From an uncultured Eubacteriaceae bacterium (GTDB lineage Bacteria > Bacillota > Clostridia > Eubacteriales > UBA1433): a stretch of 22,304 nucleotides of DNA. Positions 1 through 7,582 of the stretch are shown one piece after another; the first letter of the stretch is position 1; every line of letters starts with the position of its first letter. The notes beneath the pieces are model-generated. The model saw only the letters and a program-made list of their open reading frames with translations, was not told the DNA's origin and ran no database searches. Position numbers and translations under genes: made by a program. The stretch lies in the NCBI GenBank assembly GCA_937880125.1, contig CALFLU010000096.1, positions 1 through 22,304 of the forward strand. The letters are read 5' to 3'.

Positions 1-33
1 CGTGGGGCCGCCGATAATGATTAAGTCTGTCAT
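1..33 (-). CDS. miaA: tRNA dimethylallyltransferase MiaA, N-terminal fragment (runs off the window)
   Basis: Only the first 11 codons are present, reading MTDLIIIGGPT. This matches the usual start of MiaA, a short beta strand running into the GPTASGKT P-loop. The ATG lies 4 bases after the mutL stop, the arrangement expected for the conserved mutS-mutL-miaA cluster. MiaA transfers a dimethylallyl group to N6 of A37 in tRNAs that read UNN codons. That product is the substrate of MiaB, encoded three genes upstream in this operon. The call rests on a very short peptide plus gene order. Another P-loop protein is possible but unlikely in this position. Confidence 0.75.
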   Translation of the reverse strand, partial: MTDLIIIGGPT

Positions 34-37
34 TGTC

Positions 38-1906
38 TCACGTTCTTCCAAATAATTTATCGAGCCTTGATTTTTCGATTTTAATCAGCGTATCTCTGCC
101 GTGGGGGCAGATAAAGGGTGTTTGGGTGGCAAGCAGCTTGTCGATGAGTGCGTCCACCTCGGTTTGGTTGAGCTCTTTGTCGGATTTCACCGCCGCGGCG
201 CAGGCTCTGGCGATGAATATCTCGCTTCGATTTTGCACCTCTTTGACGGGGTGTTCTTTCATATAATTTAAAATGGCGAAAAACATGTCTTCGGTTTGGT
301 TTTCTCCCGCAATGACGGGCATGGAGAGCAGTTGCAGCGTTTGCAAATCGCCCAGGGAGATTTCAAAACCGAGACGTGCCAGCTCTTGTCTGTTTTCGAT
401 GACCAACGCCAGTTCGGAGGCGGAGAGATAGACCTTTTGGGGCAAAAGCAAAAACTGTCGCTCAAGGGTATTGTTTTGATAGCCTTGCAGCATATCTTCA
501 TACAACACGCGCTCGTGGGCGGCGTGCTGGTCCAAGATGTACATGGCATTGGAGTGCGTCAAAATCACATAGCGCAAAAACAAATGCCCCGCATATTTGG
601 CGTAGCGCAGTTTTTGCAAATCTTCTTTGGTAATGGCGCTAAGGTCGCCAAAGAGTGAGGCGCTTCCCCCACCAAAGGCGCCTGCAATGGAGAGAACCGC
701 TTTTTCGGGCAGCAGCTGCGCCTGAGCGGGCTCTTCGTCAAACAGTGCGCTGAGCTGCACAAAACTTTCTTCTTTTTCCGCAGGGGAGGGCGCTGTTTCT
801 TCATCAAAAGACGGTTGTATATTCGCGCCGCTAAAATCAGGGCGCTGCGTGGCAGTGTCATTCGGTGCGTCATCGGCCGGGTGGGTGTGGATTTGTGCCT
901 GCGCTGAGTGCGGTATGGCAAGGTTGATATTTGTTTGGGACAGCGCGGTTTTTACGGCGTTTTTGATCAGTAAAACGATTAAGGATTCGTTTAAAAATTT
1001 CACTTCTTCCTTGGTGGGATGCACGTTAACGTCCACCATGTGATAGGGCAGCTGTATAAACAAGATATAATTCGGCTCTTGCCTGCCCTCTCCGCGCAGT
1101 TCGTCGTAGGCGCTTTTAATGGCGCTGTGCACGGACCTGGCGCTCACAAGCCGCCCGTTGATGCTGAGTACTTTGATTTTGCGTCCTCTGGCGGAAATAT
1201 CCGACAAATAGCCCTCCAGTTTTAAGGGCAGTTGCTCGTAGGAGACAGCCGTCAGTTCGGCGGCAAAGTCCTTGCCGTAGATTTCGGCGATGCGCGTTAA
1301 CACATTCTCGGTCTGAGCGGTGTAGAGTCTTTGTTTGCCGCTAACGTGCAGCGAAAAAGATTTATCGGGATGAATCAGCGCCATGTGTTCGATGAGTTCG
1401 GTGATGAGGCGGGCTTCATAGTCAAAGTCCTTCAAGTGTTTTTTGCGCACGGGCAGGTTATAAAACAAGTTTTCGACACAAAGCGTCGTGCCTGTTTTTT
1501 TAGCGACGCTTTCGGTGGAAAGCACTTTACCCTCCGTCAAAAAAACCCGCGTGCCCACCTTGTCCTGCTGTGTTTTTGTGGAGAGCGTGATGTGGGACAC
1601 CGTGGAGATGGCAAAGAGCGCTTCACCGCGAAAGCCCAGGCTGGCAATGGTGCCAAGGTCGTCTTCGGTGGCGATTTTGCTCGTGTAATGGCGCAAAAAC
1701 GCACTTTGAATAAAGGCTTTGTCAATGCCTGTGCCGTTGTCGTCCACGGTGATATTGTTTTTGTCGATGGAGATGACAATTTGGCTTGCTCCTGCGTCAA
1801 GTGCGTTTTCCACCAGTTCTTTTACCACATTGAGCGGACGGGTGATAATTTCTCCCGCGGCGATTTTTGAAACGACGCTGTCGTCTAATTTGTTGATGAC
1901 GTTCAT
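38..1906 (-). CDS. mutL: DNA mismatch repair protein MutL (endonuclease type)
   Basis: MutL links MutS bound at a mismatch to strand cutting and excision. The 622-residue protein has the GHKL ATPase domain at the N terminus: ENALDAG at about 33-39 (with catalytic-type E30 and N34), DNGTGI at about 56-61, and GFRGEAL further on. The conserved VHPTKEEVKF marks the end of the N-terminal half. A low-complexity acidic and proline-rich linker (about 340-410) leads to the C-terminal dimerisation and nuclease domain. Its metal-binding motif DQHAAHERVLYE is at 459-470, and CPHGR at 600-604 is a further metal-site motif. The nuclease motif is found in organisms whose mismatch repair is not directed by Dam methylation. 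The ATG overlaps the mutS stop as ATGA. The residue after CPHGR is Asp where Pro is usual. Confidence 0.97.
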   Translation of the reverse strand: MNVINKLDDSVVSKIAAGEIITRPLNVVKELVENALDAGASQIVISIDKNNITVDDNGTGIDKAFIQSAFLRHYTSKIATEDDLGTIASLGFRGEALFAISTVSHITLSTKTQQDKVGTRVFLTEGKVLSTESVAKKTGTTLCVENLFYNLPVRKKHLKDFDYEARLITELIEHMALIHPDKSFSLHVSGKQRLYTAQTENVLTRIAEIYGKDFAAELTAVSYEQLPLKLEGYLSDISARGRKIKVLSINGRLVSARSVHSAIKSAYDELRGEGRQEPNYILFIQLPYHMVDVNVHPTKEEVKFLNESLIVLLIKNAVKTALSQTNINLAIPHSAQAQIHTHPADDAPNDTATQRPDFSGANIQPSFDEETAPSPAEKEESFVQLSALFDEEPAQAQLLPEKAVLSIAGAFGGGSASLFGDLSAITKEDLQKLRYAKYAGHLFLRYVILTHSNAMYILDQHAAHERVLYEDMLQGYQNNTLERQFLLLPQKVYLSASELALVIENRQELARLGFEISLGDLQTLQLLSMPVIAGENQTEDMFFAILNYMKEHPVKEVQNRSEIFIARACAAAVKSDKELNQTEVDALIDKLLATQTPFICPHGRDTLIKIEKSRLDKLFGRT

Positions 1907-4557
1907 TTTTTCTCTTCTTTCTCCGTTAACATCTTTTGCAGCTTATCCAGCAACGTCAAAGCCTCCAAGGGCGAGAGCGTGTCGATGGAAAGCTCGCGCA
2001 GCGCGCCAAGCACGGCGCTTTGCGTGCGGGTGGCATGACTCTGACGGTGCTCACGCGCCGTTTTCGCCCTCGGGCGAGGCGGCGTTGTCCCCTTTTGCGT
2101 TTTGCTGTGTTCTTCTTCGAGTTGCGCCAATACGTCATAGGCGCGCAAAATAATATCTTCCGGCAGCGCCGCCAGCTTGGCGACCTCAATGCCGTAACTT
2201 TTATCTACGATGCCCTCTTCGATTTTTCGCAGAAATATCACGCCCTCTTCTTGCTCAACGGCGCGAATGCAAAGGTTGATAACGCCCTGAGTGGTGAGTG
2301 CCAAATCGGTCAGCTCATGATAGTGCGTGGCAAAGAGGGTTTTGGCGCCGAGCAGGTCTTTGTCGGCAATGTATTCGCACACGGCCCAGGCGATGCTCAG
2401 TCCGTCGTAGGTGCTCGTTCCCCTGCCCATTTCGTCCAAGATAATCAAACTGTCTTTCGTGGCGTTTTGCAAAATGCCCGAGACTTCATTCATCTCCACC
2501 ATAAAGGTGCTTTGCCCTGTGGAGATGTCATCGCTGGCTCCGATGCGTGTAAAAATGCGGTCGGTCACTGAAATCACCGCCTCTTCGGCCGGCACAAAGC
2601 TGCCGATTTGCGCCATGAGCACAATGAGAGCCACTTGACGAATAAAAGTGCTTTTGCCCGCCATGTTGGGGCCGGTGATGATTTGCATGCGCCGTTTGTC
2701 CATATCCATGTGGCAGGAATTGGCAATAAATTCGTTTTGCGTCTCGATAAGCTCCACCACGGGGTGTCGGCTTTGGATCAGCGCAATGCTGCCGTCGTCG
2801 GTAATTTGCGGCGCGCGGTAGCGATTGGTATAGGCCACATAGGCAAAGGACGCCAACACGTCCACGGCGGCAATGGCCGCAGCCGTTGACAAAATGCGGT
2901 CTGCCTGTGTCGTGATGACAGTGCGCACTTGTTCGTATATTTCTTTTTCTTTCGCCAAAAGGTTTTCTCCAGCGCTGATAATATCAATTTCAAGTTGTTT
3001 GAGCGCTTCGGTGTAGTAGCGCTCGGAGTTGACCAGCGTTTGTTTGCGAATGTAGTAGTCGGGCACCAGTTCTTTGTAGGAATTGGTGACATCGATGTAG
3101 TAGCCGAATACTTTGTTGTATTTGATTTTCAAATTTTTAATGCCTGTTGCGGCTCGCTCTTCGCTTTCCATTTTGCTGAGCACCTCTTGCCTGCCCCCTG
3201 CCAGGGAGCGCAGGTGGTCGACTTGCTCGTCGTAGCCTGTCTTAATCACGCCGCCGTCTTTGAGGGCAATGGGTGCGCCGTCGTCTATGGCGGCGTCGAT
3301 CAACGCGTAAATATCGGCAAGTTCATCGATTTTACCGTAGAGCTCTCTTAAGTAAGGGCTGCGGGTGAAAACGGCGCAGGCTTTGATTTCACCGATGCGC
3401 GAGATGGATTGCTTGAGCATTAAAATATTTTTCGGCGAGCAGGCAGCCGAGCAAATGATCGTGGATACGCGCTGTAAGTCGTGAATGCCCGTCAGCGCCT
3501 TGCGCAGTTCTCCCAGCGCGGTAGTATCGTCTCGTAAAGCGCCGACGGCTTCTTGACGCTGCAAGATAGCGGCTTTGTTTGTGAGGGGGTTTTCGATCCA
3601 GCTTTTGAGTTTGCGCGCGCCCATGGCGGTTTTGCATTGGTCGAGCACCCAGAGCAGCGAGCCTTTTTTGCTGCCGCGCGTGCTTCTGATAAGCTCTAAA
3701 TGGCTGCGCGTGGCACTGTCCAGGCTCATGGTGTCGTCTTTGCAGTAGCGCTCAATGGTGCGCAGGTAGTGCAGCGCGAATTTTTGCATGTTTTTTAAAT
3801 AGGTCAGCAGCGCGCCGTTTGTTCGGACAAATACGGCGTTTTCGGTTTTGTCTTCGGAAAAAAAGTTGTCGCTGAGTGGTCCTATTTGGGCTTTGAGTAT
3901 GCTTTTACTGTTGTCATAATCGAAGTATTCATCGTCCAGCAGACTCAACTTGATGTTGAGTCTCGACGAAAATAAGCGGTTTTCACGGTATTTGTCATAA
4001 AACATCTGATTGCAGATGCATTCGGCGGGGGTAATTTTTTCGATTTCGCTGAGCAAATCCCGTTTGTTGTCAAAGGAGGAAAACAGAATGGTTTTGCACT
4101 CCGCCGTGGAAATATCGATATAGGACAGACAGGTATAGAGCGCGTTTTCGTAGGCGCAAAGCAGAAAATTGTTTTCTTTTTCGTCCAGATGCGCGCTGTC
4201 GGTTATCGTGCCGGGCGAGATGATTTGCACAATCTCGCGGCGCACGAGCCCCTTGGCCAGGGCGGCATCTTCGGTTTGTTCGCAGACGGCGACTTTATGT
4301 CCTGCTTTGACGAGTTTGGCAATGTAGCCCGAGGCCGCATGATAGGGCACGCCGCACATGGGCGCTTTTTCTTCCAGTCCGCAGGCGCGGCCGGTGAGCA
4401 CCAAAGACAGCACCTTAGAGGCGACAATGGCGTCGTCAAAAAACATCTCGTAAAAGTCACCGAGCCTGAAAAGCAAAATGGCGTCGGGCACTTCTTCGTG
4501 AATTTGCAAATATTGTTTCATCATCGGGGTAAGTTGTGTATTGTCTGTCTGCTTCAA
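1903..4557 (-). CDS. mutS: DNA mismatch repair protein MutS
   Basis: MutS recognises mismatches and small loops and recruits MutL. At 884 residues it has the normal MutS1 length. The N-terminal mismatch-reading domain carries F-Y-E at 35-37, the Phe and Glu that stack on and contact the mispaired base. The ATPase domain has Walker A GPNMAGKST at 629-637, Walker B LIILDE at 704-709, and the ATHYHEL switch region. The chosen start is a TTG whose last two bases form the miaB stop (TTGA). It has a GGAG ribosome-binding site 8 bases upstream. It gives an N terminus ending in LTPMMKQYL, which matches the TPM(I/M)xQYL start of family members. The first internal ATG would cut into that conserved segment. 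Confidence 0.97.
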   Translation of the reverse strand: MKQTDNTQLTPMMKQYLQIHEEVPDAILLFRLGDFYEMFFDDAIVASKVLSLVLTGRACGLEEKAPMCGVPYHAASGYIAKLVKAGHKVAVCEQTEDAALAKGLVRREIVQIISPGTITDSAHLDEKENNFLLCAYENALYTCLSYIDISTAECKTILFSSFDNKRDLLSEIEKITPAECICNQMFYDKYRENRLFSSRLNIKLSLLDDEYFDYDNSKSILKAQIGPLSDNFFSEDKTENAVFVRTNGALLTYLKNMQKFALHYLRTIERYCKDDTMSLDSATRSHLELIRSTRGSKKGSLLWVLDQCKTAMGARKLKSWIENPLTNKAAILQRQEAVGALRDDTTALGELRKALTGIHDLQRVSTIICSAACSPKNILMLKQSISRIGEIKACAVFTRSPYLRELYGKIDELADIYALIDAAIDDGAPIALKDGGVIKTGYDEQVDHLRSLAGGRQEVLSKMESEERAATGIKNLKIKYNKVFGYYIDVTNSYKELVPDYYIRKQTLVNSERYYTEALKQLEIDIISAGENLLAKEKEIYEQVRTVITTQADRILSTAAAIAAVDVLASFAYVAYTNRYRAPQITDDGSIALIQSRHPVVELIETQNEFIANSCHMDMDKRRMQIITGPNMAGKSTFIRQVALIVLMAQIGSFVPAEEAVISVTDRIFTRIGASDDISTGQSTFMVEMNEVSGILQNATKDSLIILDEMGRGTSTYDGLSIAWAVCEYIADKDLLGAKTLFATHYHELTDLALTTQGVINLCIRAVEQEEGVIFLRKIEEGIVDKSYGIEVAKLAALPEDIILRAYDVLAQLEEEHSKTQKGTTPPRPRAKTAREHRQSHATRTQSAVLGALRELSIDTLSPLEALTLLDKLQKMLTEKEEKK

Positions 4558-5870
4558 TGAACTGTCTCCATACCTTCCAAATAGAAGGATTTTGTATTGG
4601 TAATCTGCACGTTAGCAAAACTGCCTGCCTGCGCGCTGCCGACGAAATTGACAATGCGGTTGTCGTTTGTGCGGCCGCTTTGGCGGGTGATGTCGCTCTT
4701 GCTGTGCCCTTCGACGAGCACTTCCACTTCCCTGTTCAAAAACGCCGCGTTGTTTTGTCCGCTGATGATTTTTTGCGCGTCCAAGAGCCTTTGAAAGCGT
4801 TCTTGAATGACGTCTTTATCGATCTCATAATCATATTCTGCGGCTTTCGTGCCTTTGCGCGGCGAAAAAATAAAGGTATAGGCGCCGTCAAAACGCACGG
4901 TCTCCATGACTTTCATGGTCTGGGCAAAATCTTCTTCGCTCTCGGTGGGAAAGCCCACAATGATATCCGTCGTCAACCCGATAGCGGGGATGCGTGTTTT
5001 GATTTCTTCAATCAGCGACAAATAGCGCGCTTGGTCATAGCGGCGGTTCATGAGGCCCAGAATGCGGCTGCTGCCCGACTGCAGCGGCAGGTGCAGGTGT
5101 TTGCACACATGCTCACACTCCGCCATGGCGTCAATGAGCGCTGTGGAGAGGTCTTTGGGGTGCGAGGTCATAAAACGAATGCGTTTGATGCCCTCTATTT
5201 CGTTGATTTTTCTGAGCAAGTCGGCAAAGGTGGTATCAAGCCCGTCGGCGATGCCGTAAGAGTTGACGTTTTGTCCCAGCAGCATGATTTCTTTGACGTC
5301 CTCTGCGGCCAGTGTTTTGACTTCGCGCAAAATGTCTTCGGGTTTTCGGCTGCGCTCCCTGCCGCGTGTGTAGGGCACAATGCAATAAGAACAAAAGTTG
5401 TTGCACCCTTGCATGACGGTAACAGATGCCTTGTAGGCATAACGGCGTCTGGCGCCGAGGCCTTCGGCGATGGGACGTGCCTTATCGTCCACCTTGTAGG
5501 CGGCTTTGCCCGAGGCAAGACGCTGCGAAAGCAGCGCGGGAAACTCTTCGATATTATGCGTGCCAAACAAAACATCCACAAAGGGGTATTTTGTTACGAT
5601 TTGCTCTACGATGTGCTCTTGCTGCATCATGCAACCGCAAACGGCGATGAGCATACCCGTTTCTTTTTTTAAATTTTTCATGTAACCGAGATTGCCGAAA
5701 AATCGGACGTCGGCATTTTCGCGGACACTGCAGGTATTCATGATCAATATATCGGCAAATTTGGGGCTATCTGTTGGTGTATATCCCAAATCCGTAAGCA
5801 TTTTTGCCAGTTTTTCGCTGTCGTTTTCGTTCATTTGACAGCCATAGGTGATAATGTGATAGGTGCTCAT
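4554..5870 (-). CDS. miaB: tRNA-2-methylthio-N6-dimethylallyladenosine synthase MiaB
   Basis: MiaB is a radical-SAM methylthiotransferase that adds a methylthio group at C2 of N6-dimethylallyl-A37 in tRNA, completing the modification begun by MiaA. The 438 residues follow the family order. The N-terminal UPF0004 domain has three cysteines for the auxiliary cluster: C11 in TYGCQMN, C47 in NTCSVR and C80 in CGCMMQ. The radical-SAM motif CxxxCxxC is C156, C160 and C163, within QGCNNFCSYCIVPYTRGRE. A TRAM RNA-binding domain fills the last 65-70 residues. The sequence fits MiaB rather than MtaB or RimO because of the NENDSEK and VPYTRGRERSR segments and the neighbouring miaA. A GAGG site lies just before the ATG, and the stop overlaps the mutS start. 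Confidence 0.96.
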   Translation of the reverse strand: MSTYHIITYGCQMNENDSEKLAKMLTDLGYTPTDSPKFADILIMNTCSVRENADVRFFGNLGYMKNLKKETGMLIAVCGCMMQQEHIVEQIVTKYPFVDVLFGTHNIEEFPALLSQRLASGKAAYKVDDKARPIAEGLGARRRYAYKASVTVMQGCNNFCSYCIVPYTRGRERSRKPEDILREVKTLAAEDVKEIMLLGQNVNSYGIADGLDTTFADLLRKINEIEGIKRIRFMTSHPKDLSTALIDAMAECEHVCKHLHLPLQSGSSRILGLMNRRYDQARYLSLIEEIKTRIPAIGLTTDIIVGFPTESEEDFAQTMKVMETVRFDGAYTFIFSPRKGTKAAEYDYEIDKDVIQERFQRLLDAQKIISGQNNAAFLNREVEVLVEGHSKSDITRQSGRTNDNRIVNFVGSAQAGSFANVQITNTKSFYLEGMETVH

Positions 5871-5904
5871 GGTTCCTCGCTTTATGTATTAACAATTTAT
5901 TTTA

Positions 5905-6624
5905 TCAAATTATTTTTGAGAAAAACAGATATTTTCTTTCAATGATTGCCTGAATTGCAGGAAGTGTTGTGCCCCTGCATCCGACGACAAACAGCTCGGC
6001 GGGCAGCGGCGGTGTGGTGTCTTTCGTGGCACGAATGGTTTGGTACATGCTGTTCATAAAACCGCTGACTCTGCTGTACCAGGCGGGGTTTGCCGCATAG
6101 GTGCGGTTGATGGTGCGCGGCGTGTATTGGCCTTTGCCGAAATAGTAGATGCTGATTTGCCGTGCCACATAGTCAATACACTCTTCTTTGGAAGAAAACC
6201 CTCTGTTGCCAAAACCGAACATGTTGTTGGGGCGAAACATAATGGTACCCCACCCGCTCTCTAAGGCGGCGACGGAGATGAGAAAAAGACAATTGACGCC
6301 GTATTTTTGCTCCGCGGCAAAAAACGCTCTTTCGAGACCCACAAGGCCCTGACGGGTAACTTTTTTCAAGTCCGCCTCCGTTACGCCGCTGGGTTTGCGC
6401 AAGTCCAAATCATACAACTCATGGAGCGAATAACTCGGAAAACGCGGTATGTTGTTTTGATAAACAATGATTTGTTCGTGGCGCACCAGGGGAACAATTT
6501 CCGCAATTTGCGCATTTTCGGCAACTTGAACGGGCTGTTGTTTTGGCAGTGACGAAAATATCACGACAAAAACCACAATGGCGCAAAGCAGAATTGCCAC
6601 ATAGGGGCGCATTTTATTTTGCAT
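5905..6624 (-). CDS. Membrane-anchored glucosaminidase-domain lytic protein
   Basis: This protein probably hydrolyses the glycan strand of peptidoglycan outside the cell membrane. It has 239 residues. A single hydrophobic segment at about 8-25 follows a short basic N terminus and looks like an uncleaved anchor. A linker of about 60 residues leads to a glucosaminidase domain (the endo-beta-N-acetylglucosaminidase/FlgJ/Bax family), with the presumed catalytic Glu122 in AALESGWG and the family segment NNMFGFGN at about 133-140. There are no LysM, SH3 or choline-binding repeats, so wall binding must come from elsewhere. The start was moved in from a TTG at 6660 to the ATG at 6624, which has AGGAG 7 bases upstream. 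It has its own promoter and lies 34 bases before miaB with no terminator seen, so it may head the miaB-mutS-mutL operon. The exact bond cleaved cannot be told. Confidence 0.85.
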   Translation of the reverse strand: MQNKMRPYVAILLCAIVVFVVIFSSLPKQQPVQVAENAQIAEIVPLVRHEQIIVYQNNIPRFPSYSLHELYDLDLRKPSGVTEADLKKVTRQGLVGLERAFFAAEQKYGVNCLFLISVAALESGWGTIMFRPNNMFGFGNRGFSSKEECIDYVARQISIYYFGKGQYTPRTINRTYAANPAWYSRVSGFMNSMYQTIRATKDTTPPLPAELFVVGCRGTTLPAIQAIIERKYLFFSKII

Positions 6625-6631
6625 GGAGTCT

Positions 6632-6636
6632 CTCCT
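6632..6636 (-). promoter_or_regulatory. Ribosome-binding site fixing the start of the glucosaminidase gene
   Basis: AGGAG on the minus strand stands 7 bases before the ATG at 6624. The longer reading frame that begins at TTG 6660 has no comparable site, so this decides the start. Confidence 0.75.
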
Positions 6637-6670
6637 CACCTCATAAAAACATCTCAGCAATTAAATATTA

Positions 6671-6699
6671 ATTTTACCATTATTCCTTTGTTTTGACAA
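6671..6699 (-). promoter_or_regulatory. Sigma-A type promoter, minus strand, for the glucosaminidase-miaB-mutS-mutL run
   Basis: On the minus strand there is a -35 box TTGTCA (6699-6694), a 17-base spacer and a -10 box TAAAAT (6676-6671). TG stands one base before the -10, giving an extended -10. Five of six bases match consensus in each box. The predicted RNA start near 6664 gives a leader of about 40 bases before the ATG at 6624. The prediction is from sequence only. Confidence 0.65.
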
Positions 6700-6730
6700 T
6701 GTCGGCAACGCTTTTTTCAAAGACGGAAAA

Positions 6731-6753
6731 TATTTGTTTATCGAAAGCAAATA
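6731..6753. repeat. Inverted repeat between two divergent promoters
   Basis: TATTTGTTT and AAAGCAAATA form an imperfect inverted repeat: nine pairs including one G-T, around the 5-base loop ATCGA. It lies between the -35 box of the minus-strand promoter and the -35 box of the plus-strand promoter, so neither predicted transcript contains it. That location suits a DNA operator rather than an RNA structure. Such AT-rich repeats also arise by chance, so no regulator is proposed. Confidence 0.4.
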
Positions 6754-6764
6754 ACAGTGCGCTA

Positions 6765-6792
6765 TTGTAATTTGGCGAAATTTTGATATACT
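6765..6792 (+). promoter_or_regulatory. Extended -10 promoter, plus strand, for the Gls24-nusB operon
   Basis: A -10 box TATACT (6787-6792) is preceded by TGA, forming an extended -10 element. A weaker -35 box TTGTAA (6765-6770) lies 16 bases upstream. The predicted start near 6799 leaves a leader of about 20 bases before the ATG at 6820. Confidence 0.6.
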
Positions 6793-6809
6793 GAAATACA
6801 AACCGATTT

Positions 6810-6813
6810 GGAG
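6810..6813 (+). promoter_or_regulatory. Ribosome-binding site fixing the Gls24-family start
   Basis: GGAG stands 6 bases before the ATG at 6820. A possible TTG start at 6808 overlaps this site and would have no site of its own, so the ATG is preferred. Confidence 0.75.
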
Positions 6814-6819
6814 AAAACA

Positions 6820-7155
6820 ATGAAATCTTTTTCAAGCGAAATCAAAATTTCTAAAGATGTCTTTGCGACGATATGTGAAATTGCCTTAAAAGAGCTGGAC
6901 TGCATAGCATGTGTGGACAAGGTCAAGCTTTCGGGCAGACTCTTTGACACCTATGCCACGCGCGACAATCTTTCTATTAAACTCTATGTTCAAGTCAAAG
7001 CCGGCTGCAAAATCAGAGCTGTTGCCGACGATGCCAGCAGAATCGCCTCGGGTCATATTGCAAAAATGACGGGCATTGTTCCCGACAGTGTCAACATTTA
7101 TGTAACGGATATGGTGCAGACGAAAAAAAATACAAAACACGGCATCGGAGGCTGA
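6820..7155 (+). CDS. Asp23/Gls24 family envelope stress response protein
   Basis: This is a 111-residue soluble protein of the Asp23/Gls24 (DUF322) family. It shows the family layout: an early strand-helix stretch (EIKISKDVFATICEIALKEL), a middle with NLSIKLYVQVKAGCKI, and a late helix leading to a PDSVNIYVTDMV strand. Family members in Firmicutes are abundant small proteins, some tethered to the membrane and linked to alkaline or envelope stress. Their molecular activity is not known. The gene is first in a plus-strand operon, with nusB beginning 1 base after its stop. Gls24-family genes commonly sit next to nusB in Clostridia, which supports both calls. Confidence 0.85.
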   Translation: MKSFSSEIKISKDVFATICEIALKELDCIACVDKVKLSGRLFDTYATRDNLSIKLYVQVKAGCKIRAVADDASRIASGHIAKMTGIVPDSVNIYVTDMVQTKKNTKHGIGG

Positions 7156-7156
7156 T

Positions 7157-7582
7157 TTGAAACGCAGTGAATTGAGAGAAAAAACATTTATTATTTTGTT
7201 TCAACACGAATTTTTTCCGCAATTTGAAGAGAAAATCGATTTTTATTTGGAACGCGAAGGCCTGAAAGAAAAAAATGCCGATTATGTACGCCGCACCCTT
7301 TGCGGCATTGTCGAAAACATCGACACCATTGACGACATGATTCGCAGCCATTTGATTAACTGGGATTTTGACCGACTGAGTAAAATCGACTTGTCTGTTT
7401 TGCGCCTGGCGGTTTATGAAATGAAATATTCCGAAGATGTGCCCGGCAAAGTGGCCATCAACGAAGCCATTGAACTGGTGAAAAAATACAACGACCACAA
7501 GGCCGGTGTTTTTGTCAACGGACTGCTTGACCGTGTGTATAAAAATGCTGAACTTGATGAAAAACAGGATGAAAATGGATAA
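7157..7582 (+). CDS. nusB: Transcription antitermination factor NusB
   Basis: NusB pairs with NusE (ribosomal protein S10), binds boxA RNA and supports antitermination on rRNA operons. The 141-residue all-helical protein shows the family signature. It has an N-terminal basic helix (RSELREKTFIILFQHEF) and then ADYVRRTLCGIVENIDTID. The conserved C-terminal half follows: LSKIDLSVLRLAVYEMKY, then VAINEAIELVKKYNDHKAGVFVNGLLD, cited here in two parts. The start is a TTG with GGAGG 5 bases upstream (7147-7151). No ATG is available near the conserved N terminus. The usual clostridial followers xseA and xseB are absent. A small membrane protein gene overlaps its 3' end instead. Confidence 0.96.
   Translation: MKRSELREKTFIILFQHEFFPQFEEKIDFYLEREGLKEKNADYVRRTLCGIVENIDTIDDMIRSHLINWDFDRLSKIDLSVLRLAVYEMKYSEDVPGKVAINEAIELVKKYNDHKAGVFVNGLLDRVYKNAELDEKQDENG

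Noticed and set aside
4536..5672. A 378-codon open frame on the plus strand opposite miaB
   Set aside because: It is fully antisense to a certain gene with all catalytic cysteines, resembles no family, and is explained by codon bias of the true strand. The same holds for the other plus-strand frames opposite mutL, mutS, mutS2 and the M16C gene.
5871..5904. Promoter or terminator between the glucosaminidase gene and miaB
   Set aside because: The stretch is AT-rich and offers only poor matches to -35 and -10 boxes, and it has no GC-rich stem with a T-run. Only the miaB ribosome-binding site is supported.
5905..6660. Longer version of the glucosaminidase protein starting at TTG 6660
   Set aside because: It would start almost at the predicted transcription start and lacks a ribosome-binding site. 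The ATG at 6624 has AGGAG at ideal spacing.
6808..7155. TTG start at 6808 for the Gls24-family gene
   Set aside because: The TTG overlaps the GGAG that serves the ATG at 6820, and it would have no site of its own.
7506..7574. Upstream extension of the cysteine-rich membrane protein
   Set aside because: This part lies within nusB, reads as a shifted frame of a conserved protein, and has no good ribosome-binding site. The start at 7575 does.
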